The notes: a model not told the origin generated them from the sequence alone. 64,000 bases of DNA from Pisciglobus halotolerans (GCF_900113675.1 NZ_FOQE01000001.1:104819-168818); one strand, 5' to 3'. Shown: positions 7,759-17,261, numbered from the stretch's first letter. Numbers and translations: made by a program.

Positions 7759-9250
7759 TGGCTTGTTCTCTTTTCACGATTTTATCTCGTGTCTGCTGAC
7801 CGCTCAAGGTAACCATTGGCATGCCACCTCCTGGGTTAACCGTCCCCCCGACAAAATATAAATTATCATAACGTTCGCTGTGCTTAGCATGTTTAAACCC
7901 ATGATTCTTTTTCCGGTCAGAAACTGTTCCATAGATCGCCCCTCGGTCAGATAGATAGTGACGTTGAATGTCTTCAGGTGTCCATTGATTTTCAGTAACG
8001 ATATGTTGCCTTAAATCGGTTAGTCCCATTTTTTCTAATTTGATCAAAACCTTTTCGCGAAAGTCAGCATATGCTTCTGGAGTAAAGGGACGATCTTGAA
8101 GATAGGGAATATGAGGCAAAATCTTGATATTTTCATGTCCTGGTCGTGCCTGTTCCGGATCCGTTTTATTGACATTCACTAAGTAAATGGTAGGATCATC
8201 CGGCAGTTCGTGGTGGTGAAAGACTTGTTCAAAATTCTTTTTAGGATCAGCAGAAAAGAAAAAGTTATGATGAGCCAACTGCGGATACAATTTGTCTACG
8301 CCTAGATGCAAAACCAAACCTGAGCTGGCTGGTTCAAATGTTTTTTTCAATTTTTGGACAAAAGCTGGATCTTCTGTTAACAGTTCTTTATACGCAGGAA
8401 TCACTTCCATATTGGAAACAAAGTAATCCGCTTGTATCTGCCTTTGATCTGCTAATACTGCAGCAACGATTTGCTTTTGGTCGTTCGAGATCAACTTGAC
8501 CACACGCTGGTTTGGATGAAATTGAACACCGATTTCTTTGCCCAACTGTACAATGCCTTCAGCAATCTTTTGCATCCCTCCTGGAACATACCACACACCT
8601 TGCGCATGCTGCATATAAATCATCATATTCAATACAGCAGGCGCATCATAAGGAGAAGAGCCTACATATTTGATAAAGTACGCTAACATCTCTTTCAGTT
8701 TCGGATGGCTGATGCGTTTTTCAATGCCGTCATACATGGAAGAAAAGTAATCAAAACCTTTGATCGATTCGATCAATCCATGATGGCGGAAAATGTCCAT
8801 CGTCCCATCCAAGCCTTCTGCAAAATAGCCTTCTTCCGTCAAATCATATAAGCCCTTAGCATACTCTAAAAACGTTTGATATTCTGCCATATCTTGTGCA
8901 CTAAGCAGCGGATTCTCTTTCGCCATTTTCTCCAGGTCACCATAAAGATCGATATGCATGCCATCTGGAAAAAAAGAACGCCATTCATGTTCTAAGCGAA
9001 CAATCGGAATATAGTCTTCCATTTTTCGACCACTGCCAGTAAACAGCTTTTCAAATATGTGCGGCATGGTCAAAATAGAAGGCCCCAAGTCAAACCCAAA
9101 CCCATCTTGTTCTGCTCGGTTCAATTTTCCACCGAGATGATCATTTTTTTCATAAAGGGAAACCTGAAAGCCGCTTTGCGCTAGCGAGACCGCAGCTGAA
9201 AGACCACCTAATCCTCCCCCAATCACCACAACTGTTTTTTTCTTGCTCAT
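7751..9250 (-). CDS. crtP: 4,4'-diaponeurosporene oxidase
   Basis: A 499-residue carotenoid oxidase of the phytoene desaturase superfamily. It opens with an FAD-binding fold (VVVIGGGLGGLSAAVSLA) and ends with the CrtP-type motif GGTVNPGGGMPMVTLSGQQ, which separates it from CrtN. The enzyme oxidises the terminal methyl group of 4,4'-diaponeurosporene to an aldehyde. Length equals S. aureus CrtP (497 aa). It follows crtM by 52 bp and overlaps aldH. Confidence 0.9.
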   Translation of the reverse strand: MSKKKTVVVIGGGLGGLSAAVSLAQSGFQVSLYEKNDHLGGKLNRAEQDGFGFDLGPSILTMPHIFEKLFTGSGRKMEDYIPIVRLEHEWRSFFPDGMHIDLYGDLEKMAKENPLLSAQDMAEYQTFLEYAKGLYDLTEEGYFAEGLDGTMDIFRHHGLIESIKGFDYFSSMYDGIEKRISHPKLKEMLAYFIKYVGSSPYDAPAVLNMMIYMQHAQGVWYVPGGMQKIAEGIVQLGKEIGVQFHPNQRVVKLISNDQKQIVAAVLADQRQIQADYFVSNMEVIPAYKELLTEDPAFVQKLKKTFEPASSGLVLHLGVDKLYPQLAHHNFFFSADPKKNFEQVFHHHELPDDPTIYLVNVNKTDPEQARPGHENIKILPHIPYLQDRPFTPEAYADFREKVLIKLEKMGLTDLRQHIVTENQWTPEDIQRHYLSDRGAIYGTVSDRKKNHGFKHAKHSERYDNLYFVGGTVNPGGGMPMVTLSGQQTRDKIVKREQAND

Positions 9251-9302
9251 CCTATTTGCGCCACCCCTCTATTTTGCTCTTTCTGATGATTTTTTGGCTT
9301 CA

Positions 9303-10190
9303 TTAGACTGCATTGATTTGTTTCAAAAAATCTTTCGCCTCTTGATAGATGTCCTTTTTTTCCATAAATGAAACTGCATTCCGCTGATCTAAACAATTGT
9401 ATTGGTTTTTACGTACTGCATTCAGTATACCGCGATAAATATGAGCGGCTGCCAATACAGGCAGACGGCTTTCTTCATCATACAGATAAATATCTTGCTT
9501 GAACTGCTCGTATAACGTTTCGGCTCGTTTGGCCAACCTCTCCCATACACGAATAAAAGCAGCATCCGGCTGACCGTTTAACAGCTTTTCAACTGAACAA
9601 TTTTCTTGCTTGCAGATGCTGATTGGCAGATAAAGGCGTTGGTTCTCTTTTAGATCTTCACCAACATCCCTTAAAATATTGGTAAGCTGCATCGCTGTCC
9701 CTAAACGAACAGCACTTGATTCAGCCTCTTTTCCTGCCTTCGCTGCAAGGATCGGCAGCAGCATCAATCCCACCGTTCCTGCGACATAATAGCTATAAGT
9801 TTCTAGTTCTTCTAATGTACGCGGGACTGCAAAATCAATATCCATCCGTTGACCTCGAAGCTGGTCATAAAAGGGTCGAATGTTCATTGGATAACGATTG
9901 AAGACATCTCTTAACGCTCGCCAAACTGGACTATCTGGTGTCTTCCCCATTTCAAATTGTCTTAATTCTTCTTCCAGCTGGTTTAAGCTGTTTTGTTGTC
10001 GCATCCTGCTTTTTTCTTCGTCGACTGTATCATCTGCACGTCGGCAAAAAGCATAAATCGCATATACAGCTTGTGCTTTTTCTTTTGGGAGCTGAGAAAA
10101 TGCATAATAAAAGCTTTTAGACTGCTGTTTGATCACCTTTTGGCAGTGGCGATAATCTTTTTGCAAGGTTGCTTCAATTGATGAATTCAT
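9303..10190 (-). CDS. crtM: Dehydrosqualene (4,4'-diapophytoene) synthase
   Basis: A 295-residue all-alpha prenyl synthase that condenses two farnesyl diphosphates into the C30 precursor. Both aspartate motifs are present: RRADDTVDEE near residue 50 and LRDVGEDL near 175. Length matches S. aureus CrtM (287 aa). The ATG is preceded by AAGGAGGAGCCGTC. It lies 22 bp after crtN, the common crtN-crtM pair of C30 carotenoid producers. Confidence 0.92.
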   Translation of the reverse strand: MNSSIEATLQKDYRHCQKVIKQQSKSFYYAFSQLPKEKAQAVYAIYAFCRRADDTVDEEKSRMRQQNSLNQLEEELRQFEMGKTPDSPVWRALRDVFNRYPMNIRPFYDQLRGQRMDIDFAVPRTLEELETYSYYVAGTVGLMLLPILAAKAGKEAESSAVRLGTAMQLTNILRDVGEDLKENQRLYLPISICKQENCSVEKLLNGQPDAAFIRVWERLAKRAETLYEQFKQDIYLYDEESRLPVLAAAHIYRGILNAVRKNQYNCLDQRNAVSFMEKKDIYQEAKDFLKQINAV

Positions 10191-10212
10191 GACGGCTCCT
10201 CCTTATCCGACT

Positions 10213-11718
10213 TTACTCTTGGTCATCCAACAACAATTCTTCCACAGCGATCTTGGCTGACAGCAAAACGATCGGGACTCCAGCACCTGGATGTGTACTG
10301 CTTCCAGTAAAATATAGATTTTCACAATGGGTAGCTTTACTTTGCGGACGAAAATGATTGCTTTGCAGCAAATTAGGCTGCAGACCGAAACAAGCACCAT
10401 TATATGCATTGAATTTTGATTTAAAATCTTCTGGTGTCATATAAGATTCCGAGACGATTTCTTGTTCAACATTTTCAAAACCTGAGATTTGGCTCAATGT
10501 ATTCAATACTTTTTGGCGATAATCTTGAATCGTTTCATCTGTCCACTGGTATTGAGCTGTAGATAATTCAGATACAGGAATCAAAACGTAAAGTCCATCT
10601 TTTCCAGCCGGTGCTAATGTAGGATCAAGCTTAGAAGCCATATAAACATAAAAAGAAGGGTCCGTCATTTTTCTGCCATCGAAAATCTGATCAATATTTT
10701 CATCTAAATCTTCTGAAAAAACAAAATGGTGAATAGGAGAAATTTCGTCATACTGACGGTCCATCCCCCAGTAAAAGATCAAGCAAGAACAGGAGTACTT
10801 CATTCGATCGATCTTTTTATCCGTATACTTTCCTTTTGCTTTTGTATCCTTAACCAGGTGCTTCATTGCATATGGAAAATCGGCGTTACACATGACAAAA
10901 TCAGAAAAAACGGTGCGATCTGCCAGTTTTAATCCGACAGCTTTTTGGTTTTCGATCAAAATCTCTTCCACTGGCGTTTGGTAATGGATCTTCCCGCCTA
11001 ATTCAATCAATAACTTTTCCATCGCTTCAGCCATTGTATGCATGCCGCCTTTGATAAACCATACACCGTACAGCAACTCGATCATTGGAATAATGGTGTA
11101 TAAAGATGGCCCATTTTTAGGAGAAACACCGATATATAAAGTTTGAAAACTCAGCATTTGTTGAAGACGTTCATCTTCGATATACTTGCCGATCGAATGA
11201 CTGGCACTGTCAAACGTTTTCAATTTCAGCGCTTGACGGATAACAGAAGGTTGATAAAAATCCCTTTGTCTGCGGAACGGACGTTGCAAAAAATGATCAC
11301 GAGCAACAATAAAGCGTTCATAAATGTCTTGTAAGTATTGCAGAAAACCTTGCGCGTCTTTGTCGTTGATGGCTTCCATCGTGCTGATCAATTTTACCAA
11401 ATCAGAAGAAGCTTCTATGGTTTCCTTTCCTTTATTGAAATGAGAGACATACATAGGGTCTAATCTTTCCATTGGAATGTAATCATCCGGATTTTTACCC
11501 GCCAGCTCAAATGGTTCACGGTATAACTCCGGCATCATAACTAGACTGGGCCCTAGATCAAACCGGTAACCATCTTTTTCCACGACATTCATTTTACCGC
11601 CTGGCAAGTCCTCTTTTTCAAAAAGTTCAACTGTATAACCGGCATGTTGCAGACGGATAGCGCTAGCTAGCCCAGCAACGCCGGCTCCGATCACGCTAAC
11701 CGTTTTTTGTTTTTCCAT
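10213..11718 (-). CDS. crtN: 4,4'-diapophytoene desaturase
   Basis: A 501-residue FAD-dependent desaturase. It starts with VSVIGAGVAGLASAIRL, has the CrtN block FQTLYIGVSPKNGPSLYT and ends with STHPGAGVPIVLLSAK, as in S. aureus CrtN. It introduces three or four double bases into dehydrosqualene to give the yellow diaponeurosporene. The ATG at 11718 behind GAAGGAGA is chosen over a GTG 30 bp upstream that lacks a site. First biosynthetic gene of the run, 40 bp after the MarR-type regulator. Confidence 0.93.
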   Translation of the reverse strand: MEKQKTVSVIGAGVAGLASAIRLQHAGYTVELFEKEDLPGGKMNVVEKDGYRFDLGPSLVMMPELYREPFELAGKNPDDYIPMERLDPMYVSHFNKGKETIEASSDLVKLISTMEAINDKDAQGFLQYLQDIYERFIVARDHFLQRPFRRQRDFYQPSVIRQALKLKTFDSASHSIGKYIEDERLQQMLSFQTLYIGVSPKNGPSLYTIIPMIELLYGVWFIKGGMHTMAEAMEKLLIELGGKIHYQTPVEEILIENQKAVGLKLADRTVFSDFVMCNADFPYAMKHLVKDTKAKGKYTDKKIDRMKYSCSCLIFYWGMDRQYDEISPIHHFVFSEDLDENIDQIFDGRKMTDPSFYVYMASKLDPTLAPAGKDGLYVLIPVSELSTAQYQWTDETIQDYRQKVLNTLSQISGFENVEQEIVSESYMTPEDFKSKFNAYNGACFGLQPNLLQSNHFRPQSKATHCENLYFTGSSTHPGAGVPIVLLSAKIAVEELLLDDQE

Positions 11719-11758
11719 GTTTGTCTTTTCTCCTTCTTTAGCACACACAATATTCAGA

Positions 11759-12208
11759 TTAATTTTTTTCTATGCGATCAAATTCTTCATTCAATCGCTT
11801 TAAGTTTTGTAAAAATAGCTGTCCATCTATACCGGTCGTATTGCAACTCTTGATTTCTTGCAAAATGCTGAGAGAAATCGCTCTTTTTTGTTCATGCGCT
11901 TTCTCTGTCAGACATACAAGTGTTGCTCGTTTATCTTTAGGAGAAGGTACTTTCTTGATCCATTTTTGCGCTGTCAGTCGATTCAACATCGGGTTCAATG
12001 TACCGATCGAGATAGCTAAGCGATCACTGATCCGCTTAATATAAACGTTATCTTCTTCCCAAAGTGCCAATAAGACCAAATATTGTGGAAACGTTAATTG
12101 AAAAGGTACCAGTGCTCTTTTGTAAAGCTTAGAAAAACCATTCGCTGCTTTATAGACTTCAAAACACAATTGATCGTCCAATGAACGGTTAAAAAGATCT
12201 TCTTCCAC
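11759..12208 (-). CDS. OhrR-like MarR family regulator
   Basis: A 149-residue winged-helix regulator. The N-terminus LDDQLCFEVYKAANGF places a cysteine at residue 15, the same position as the peroxide-sensing Cys15 of Bacillus subtilis OhrR, in the same LxxQLCF context. The DNA-binding region is IKRISDRLAISIGTLNPMLNRL followed by the wing KDKRATLV (here cut to stay short). No ohr gene is adjacent; instead the gene sits 22 bp after an ABC ATPase and 40 bp before crtN. I infer a thiol-based oxidant sensor governing the ABC-carotenoid operon, including itself. Confidence 0.85.
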   Translation of the reverse strand: MEEDLFNRSLDDQLCFEVYKAANGFSKLYKRALVPFQLTFPQYLVLLALWEEDNVYIKRISDRLAISIGTLNPMLNRLTAQKWIKKVPSPKDKRATLVCLTEKAHEQKRAISLSILQEIKSCNTTGIDGQLFLQNLKRLNEEFDRIEKN

Positions 12209-12230
12209 TGCCGTTTACCCCTCTTTATGC

Positions 12231-12920
12231 TTATTCTTTTTCTGTATCCATTTCTTTTAATGATAAGACCCCATCTTGCATGAGGTAGACTTTATCACAT
12301 TGCTGAATCAAACGTTCATCATGCGTGACCATAATCGTCGCCTTCTGTTTATTTTTGGTTTCTCTAGCCAAAATGTCGACGACTTCAAAAGCTTTTTCTG
12401 AATCCAAACTTGCGGTCGGTTCATCCGCTAATATAACGGAAGGTTCATGGTACAAAGCACGGGCGATTGCCACCCGTTGACGTTCTCCGCCTGATAAGTC
12501 GCTTGGATATTTGTCTTTTAACTTTAAAACACCCAAATCATCTAATAAATGTTCTGCTTTTTCTTGATCCATCTTTACCTTTTTGACTTTGTTCACCAAT
12601 TGCAGCTGATCTGAAACGGTTAAAAATGGAACCAGGTTGGAAGCTTGCAAAATAAAACCAATTTCTTTGAAACGCAATGCAGCCCGCTTCTTTTCTTCTT
12701 CTTCGCTAAAAGGTGCATCCTTGATCTGTACTTTTCCTTCGCTTGGCGTCTGCAATCCGCCAATGATTGTCAATAACGTACTTTTGCCTGATCCACTAGG
12801 TCCAATAATGGCTACAAATTCTCCTGCTTCTACTGAAAAATTCGTCTCTTTTAGTGCTTCCACTTTAGTGTGCCCTTCGCCAAAGTGTTTGCGCACACCT
12901 TTACATTCAATCAATTTCAT
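12231..12920 (-). CDS. ABC transporter ATP-binding protein, HrtA/MacB-like
   Basis: A 229-residue ATPase with Walker A GPSGSGKST, signature LSGGERQRV and Walker B VILADEPTASLDS. It is the partner of the FtsX-type permease that precedes it by 17 bp. The best-known pairs of this kind in lactic acid bacteria are HrtBA haem exporters; other members export peptides or lipids. A paralogous pair is encoded at 18573-20383. Being co-directional and tightly spaced with the carotenoid genes, it may be in the same transcript. Confidence 0.85.
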   Translation of the reverse strand: MKLIECKGVRKHFGEGHTKVEALKETNFSVEAGEFVAIIGPSGSGKSTLLTIIGGLQTPSEGKVQIKDAPFSEEEEKKRAALRFKEIGFILQASNLVPFLTVSDQLQLVNKVKKVKMDQEKAEHLLDDLGVLKLKDKYPSDLSGGERQRVAIARALYHEPSVILADEPTASLDSEKAFEVVDILARETKNKQKATIMVTHDERLIQQCDKVYLMQDGVLSLKEMDTEKE

Positions 12921-12937
12921 TTTTCTACCCCTCTTCT

Positions 12938-14026
12938 CTAACCAATGGCTTCTAACGGATCAATGTTAACCACTGTCCTTACTGAGAACAACGCGCCTAA
13001 AACGGCTACTAAAACTAACAAACCAGTGATCCCAATCAAGAACAAGGGGTCTGTTTGGTAAGGAACTGCAGACGGCAAAGCGAAAGAAGTGCCGATCGTC
13101 AGCACCAACCCAATCCCAACACCGATCGCAGATAAAATAAAGGTTTGTGCGATCACGGATTTTGCAATATAACCTGAAGAGATTCCTTGTGCTTTCATTA
13201 CTCCAAACATACTGGCTTTTTGCAGGGTCAAGACATAGATAAAAATACCGATCACTACCGCTGCGATGATCACTAAAAAGCCGATCATCAGTCCAAATGT
13301 CAAGACTTGAGCGTTATAACTTGGAATTTTGTTGATATAGTCTTTTATGGCATAAGGCTTTAAATCATCATTATCGATGTTGATGTCAGATAAGTCACTA
13401 GCATCGTCTCTCACAACAACAGCACTGATGCGCCCATTCTCAGAGTCATCTGCCTTTTCAAAACGGATCTCTTGATACGATGCGATCGTAGTATATAAAA
13501 CAGGAGCTGTATTAAATTGAGCGTTTTCCGTAAATCCAGTGATGGTCAGCTTTTTGTCGCTTCCAGCTAGCTCAATGACGTCTCCGATCTCAACATCATC
13601 ATCTTTTAAACTGCTGTCAGCTATAGCTTCGTCATCATTCGTAAACACCTCTCCTTCGATGACTTCAGGCATAATAAATTCATCTGGATCGATCCCGAAA
13701 AAAGTGACATTGATTTTAGCCGCTTCTCCTGTCGTTCCTTCTTTGCGTACGACTCCGGCTGTTTGCCCCAACAACGCTGTTTCATCAGCCGAGACTTCCT
13801 CCGCCTCTTTCAATGTCATCATCGACATATTGATATTGCTGTTCGATTCATCTGTTAACACCACAGCGTCTGCATCCCATTTGTCGACACTTGTACGATT
13901 AGCTTGTGCCAATCCATAAGCTAGTCCTGTTAAAAAATAGACTAAGTAAGAGACCAAAACCATGACACCAATGATCAAGGCAAATCTCGTTTTCTCATAT
14001 TTGATTTCTTTCCATGCTAAAAACAT
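12938..14026 (-). CDS. FtsX-type ABC permease, HrtB-like
   Basis: A 362-residue permease: one N-terminal membrane helix (residues about 14-38), a large extracellular MacB-type domain, then three helices between about 245 and 355 ending IDPLEAIG. The segment QKASMFGVMKAQGISSGYI is typical of the HrtB/DevC/YknZ class. The ATG follows AGAAGGAG. It is the first gene of the minus-strand run leading to crtO. It resembles the permease at 18573 over its whole length, notably in the MFLA-KE start and the C-terminal helices. Confidence 0.83.
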   Translation of the reverse strand: MFLAWKEIKYEKTRFALIIGVMVLVSYLVYFLTGLAYGLAQANRTSVDKWDADAVVLTDESNSNINMSMMTLKEAEEVSADETALLGQTAGVVRKEGTTGEAAKINVTFFGIDPDEFIMPEVIEGEVFTNDDEAIADSSLKDDDVEIGDVIELAGSDKKLTITGFTENAQFNTAPVLYTTIASYQEIRFEKADDSENGRISAVVVRDDASDLSDINIDNDDLKPYAIKDYINKIPSYNAQVLTFGLMIGFLVIIAAVVIGIFIYVLTLQKASMFGVMKAQGISSGYIAKSVIAQTFILSAIGVGIGLVLTIGTSFALPSAVPYQTDPLFLIGITGLLVLVAVLGALFSVRTVVNIDPLEAIG

Positions 14027-14086
14027 ACACCTAGCTCCTTCTATCTGCTATTTATTTTTATTTATGTAACCTGATTAATGGCTCTC

Positions 14087-14115
14087 ATTCTATATTAAAT
14101 CGGGTACGATGTAAA
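14087..14115 (-). promoter_or_regulatory. Promoter of the ABC-marR-crt run
   Basis: TTTACA (minus strand, 14115-14110), a 17-bp spacer and TAGAAT (14092-14087), 60 bp upstream of the permease start. The next good promoter further along the run was not seen, supporting one long transcript. Confidence 0.6.
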
Positions 14116-14121
14116 AGAATA

Positions 14122-14156
14122 CGATTGGTGGCTAGACGGCATACCAATCGCGTTTT
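14122..14156. other. Perfect 8-bp inverted repeat upstream of the crt-run promoter
   Basis: CGATTGGT (14122-14129) and ACCAATCG (14143-14150) flank a 13-bp loop just upstream of the -35 box, followed by CGTTTTTT. It could be an operator or a plus-strand terminator, but no plus-strand gene lies upstream. Confidence 0.4.
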
Positions 14157-14306
14157 TTAAACGAGCTGATATTGATTTGCAAACTGTTGTCTTTACTCTA
14201 CTACAAAGAATAAACTTTTGCGCTCAAAGTCACTTTCTCGAGACTATTCTTATTCGCATCTGCCATCCAGCATGTATGATCCCTTCTCCTCTAGATAGGC
14301 TGGCAC

Positions 14307-14342
14307 AAAAAAAGATGTGCCTTTTATTTGCACATCTTTTTT
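14307..14342 (-). terminator. Terminator of uvsE
   Basis: Stem AAAAAAGATGTGC / GCACATCTTTTTT around a short loop, 10 bp beyond the uvsE stop; T-rich on both strands, so it may act in both directions. Confidence 0.85.
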
Positions 14343-14351
14343 CAGAATGAT

Positions 14352-15608
14352 TCAAATGTAAACATAGAGCGATTGCAGCAGATAAGGTTCATGGTATTTC
14401 ATAGCGAATGTTAATAGTCGTTTTTTCACTGCCTGCTCAGAAGATTGGCCCTCTTGATATTTAGCCAGCAGTCGCTCAAAAGCTTTGGCTTCTTTTTCAG
14501 TGACCTGCTGTTTCAAATGTCCCCAAACATGCTGTGCCGCATTTATTGCCTGTCCAATTTGTACTTCTGTATCCAAGGCTGCTTCAATCAAATGGTAAAA
14601 TGCTTTTGCAGGATAAATTGTTTTATCTTTTAACAATGAACGAATGTGTTGATAACGTTCTGGACTATGCTCCAATACCAAGTATTTATAACGCATCCAT
14701 TCTTTTTCCAAATATTTTATAGCTGGAAAAGGTCTTGTCGCATTGATACATTTAACAGCAGAGAGATTTTTATCTTTGACTTCCAGCATGATGTCAATGT
14801 CTTGGTCAGGCAAGGAGTCATAAAAATCTAAGAACGTGTCAAGGTAGATCGTAGAAGTATGTGCTCCCGCTCTTTTGTCTAGTGCTTGCTGCGAATAATG
14901 AATCTTTTGCTTGCCGTCGCCTGCTTTCCACGTTTGATTTGCTTTTGCGATCCATTCTGCATCACTTCCCTCGTCTGGCCCTGGATTGACAGCATGGTGT
15001 AAATTATCATAGATAACTGGTATCCCGATCTTCTCAGCTATCTCCAGCACATCCTGGATAGTATACAAACGGTCATCATTTTCAATAATCAATCGTCGTT
15101 GAATGGCTTGATCCAACTTTTGAAAGTTCTCCACGAAACGTTGACTTGCAGCCGGTTTATCCTCATATACTCCGCCTATATGCAGCACGATTTTATGTTC
15201 ATCATTCACGCCCAAACACTCCATCACTTTATTGTGATAACGCAAATCTTCAACCGCTTTTGCAACAGTTTCTTCATTTGGCGAATTTAAAACGGTATAT
15301 TGCCCTGGATGAAAGGAAACGCGCATATTACTTTCAGTGATTTTTCGACCAATACGTCCAAACTCTTCCCGAAACGTTTCCTGCCACGGCAGCTGGTTAA
15401 CAGGGCTAGAACCAAATGGAATCAAATCTGAACTGATCCGGAACAAATGAATATCATTTTCAATATTGTAATCGATCATTTTTTCCAATGACATCAAATT
15501 GTGCCGCGTAATGTCATTCAATTTTTCTGCCGTAGCATTTTTCTTCGTCACACGACGCATATCTGTTTCCGGTACCCCAACCGTTAAACAAGCATATCCA
15601 ATACTCAT
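14352..15608 (-). CDS. uvsE: UV damage endonuclease
   Basis: A UVDE-family TIM-barrel endonuclease that nicks 5' of cyclobutane dimers and 6-4 photoproducts, an alternative to UvrABC repair. Recognisable blocks are IGYACLTVG, HLFRISSDLIPF, RVSFHPGQYTVLNSP, KIVLHIGGVYEDK, IENDDRLYTIQDVL and YDNLHHAVNPG, which supply the metal-binding His, Glu and Asp. The C-terminus is about 100 residues longer than in B. subtilis UvsE (320 aa). The ATG at 15608 is preferred over a TTG seven codons upstream. It stands alone between terminators, next to photoprotective carotenoid genes. Confidence 0.93.
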   Translation of the reverse strand: MSIGYACLTVGVPETDMRRVTKKNATAEKLNDITRHNLMSLEKMIDYNIENDIHLFRISSDLIPFGSSPVNQLPWQETFREEFGRIGRKITESNMRVSFHPGQYTVLNSPNEETVAKAVEDLRYHNKVMECLGVNDEHKIVLHIGGVYEDKPAASQRFVENFQKLDQAIQRRLIIENDDRLYTIQDVLEIAEKIGIPVIYDNLHHAVNPGPDEGSDAEWIAKANQTWKAGDGKQKIHYSQQALDKRAGAHTSTIYLDTFLDFYDSLPDQDIDIMLEVKDKNLSAVKCINATRPFPAIKYLEKEWMRYKYLVLEHSPERYQHIRSLLKDKTIYPAKAFYHLIEAALDTEVQIGQAINAAQHVWGHLKQQVTEKEAKAFERLLAKYQEGQSSEQAVKKRLLTFAMKYHEPYLLQSLYVYI

Positions 15609-15927
15609 TTTCCTTATCCTTTCTCGCAACTAGCCTTAATGATTTGTCTCCCATTCTCTCACACCTTTGCTCGCTGCGTACAGAAAGAGAACTCGCAGCA
15701 GCCGAGAACTTTGGAAATTGATACTATCGGGGAACTTGGTACTATCGAGAATTTTAGACTAGCGGGGAATTGGTACAGTCAACACTGCCCTGCAGCTTTT
15801 GAAGCCATAACAAACAAGAAAAGGCAACTCTCGCTTTTCTAAATGTTTGATCTAATTAAAACTACCAAGAAAGGAATGCACCAGTGAGCATGCTTCCTAA
15901 TACTTCAATAAAGCACATAATAAGTCC

Positions 15928-16275
15928 AACTTGTTCACAGACAAGCATCCTGTGAACAAGTGGACTCGTTTGCTATCTGAACTTGTTCACAGACAAGGAT
16001 CCTATGAACAAGTGGACTCGTTTGCTGTCCGAACTTGTTCACAGACAAGCATCCTATGAACAAGTGGACTCTTTTTCTATCTGAACTTGTTCACAGACAA
16101 GCACCCTGTGAACAAGTTGACTCTTTTTCCAGCTGAACTTGTTCATAGACAGGCAACCTATGAACAAGTGGACTCTTTTGCTATCCGAACTTGTTCACAG
16201 ACAAGCACCCTGTGAACAAGTTGACTCTTTTTCCAGCTGAACTTGTTCATAGACAAATGCCTTGTGATCAAGTTA
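15928..16275 (+). repeat. Seven 52-bp palindromic tandem repeats upstream of the NERD gene
   Basis: Units begin at 15928, 15980, 16032, 16084, 16136, 16188 and 16240, an exact 52-bp period. Each has a 35-bp imperfect palindrome with arms like AACTTGTTCACAG and CTATGAACAAGTT around ACAAGCATC, then a 17-bp linker such as GGACTCTTTTTCTATCT. Stem changes are often matched: unit 4 pairs CACAG with CTGTG, unit 5 pairs CATAG with CTATG. The 52-bp period is not a multiple of three and no ORF follows it, so the array is non-coding. There are no unique spacers, so it is not CRISPR. The DNA before it (15609-15927) holds nothing I can name. Confidence 0.95.
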
Positions 16276-16355
16276 GTACTAAATTGTCCAAATTTTTTTA
16301 CAAAAAAAACAATATTTGCGTATTTTAACAGTGATAAATAAAAAGGAGGAATTTT

Positions 16356-17261
16356 ATGATTTTAAAACAGCGTACGGAGCCCATTACGTATAAAATCTAC
16401 GAGTCGCTGGATCATCGAATGGAGCTATCTCTAAAGGAGAAAAAGAAATACGAAAACCAACTGATTGGTTATGATGGAGAGCAGCAGTTTGATTCTTTTA
16501 TGTCCCCTTATCAGGAGCCTCTTCTAGTTTTGAATGGACTAAACTTTAGTATCGAAGGTATGGATTTTCAAATTGATTCTCTTGTTATTGCGAATGGTGA
16601 GCTATATTTGTATGAAGTTAAAAACCATTCTGGTCATTACTACTACAGAGATAACGCTATTTATAATAAAGGAGGCTACCGCGTGCGCAATCCTCTTGGT
16701 CAAGCTGATCGAAGTGCAGAATTGCTATATAACTATTTGCTGAATCGAGGATATCATTTAAAAGTGCATCTGTTTGTGGTATTTATCCATCCAGACTTTA
16801 TATTTAATGATCTTCCGCCTCATACGTCGTATTTGTTTCCAAATCAATTAGCTGCTCATTTCCACAATTTGTCAAATCAATCAAGAGGCTCTAACCAAAG
16901 GGACATGCAGCTTGCTCAAGAAATTCTGCAATTGCACGATGAATACTATCGTCCGAAAAATCTCCCAGTCTATCCATTTGATCAATTGGAAAAAGGCATC
17001 TTCTGTCCACAGTGTTTTTCAAAAGCACACACAGATTCAAGACAAAACCGTTGTTGTCCTACATGCGGGTATATTGAATCTATTAAGAGCGCAATTAAGC
17101 GAAACATTGAAGAATACCGCTTTCTTTTTCCGAATAGTCCTTTAACAACCAACGTGATTTATGAATGGTGTGGTCAAATATATTCGCGAAGACGTATTTA
17201 TCTCGTTCTGAAAGAAAACTTTCAAAGCCATTTAAAAGGACCTTGTAGATATTATACTTGA
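16356..17261 (+). CDS. NERD-domain protein, predicted PD-(D/E)xK nuclease with zinc ribbon
   Basis: A 301-residue protein with a strong AAGGAGG site. The N-terminal half is a nuclease-related domain: GYDGEQQF (E42), FQIDSLVI (D74) and LYEVKN (E87, K89) form the full PD-(D/E)xK set, so it should be catalytically competent. After a linker come two Cys pairs, CPQC and CPTCG (about residues 217-240), a zinc ribbon, and a basic C-terminus that may bind nucleic acid. No partner genes are present. Arrays of 52-bp palindromes lie 80 bp upstream and 33 bp downstream in the same orientation. Function is unknown; the arrays may be its substrate or may simply have surrounded it. Confidence 0.85.
   Translation: MILKQRTEPITYKIYESLDHRMELSLKEKKKYENQLIGYDGEQQFDSFMSPYQEPLLVLNGLNFSIEGMDFQIDSLVIANGELYLYEVKNHSGHYYYRDNAIYNKGGYRVRNPLGQADRSAELLYNYLLNRGYHLKVHLFVVFIHPDFIFNDLPPHTSYLFPNQLAAHFHNLSNQSRGSNQRDMQLAQEILQLHDEYYRPKNLPVYPFDQLEKGIFCPQCFSKAHTDSRQNRCCPTCGYIESIKSAIKRNIEEYRFLFPNSPLTTNVIYEWCGQIYSRRRIYLVLKENFQSHLKGPCRYYT

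Noticed and set aside
15639..15842. 67-codon plus-strand ORF downstream of the uvsE start
   Set aside because: No ribosome site, low-complexity composition and no recognisable family.
15928..16275. CRISPR array
   Set aside because: Units are contiguous and nearly identical over the full 52 bp, with no unique spacers and no cas genes nearby.
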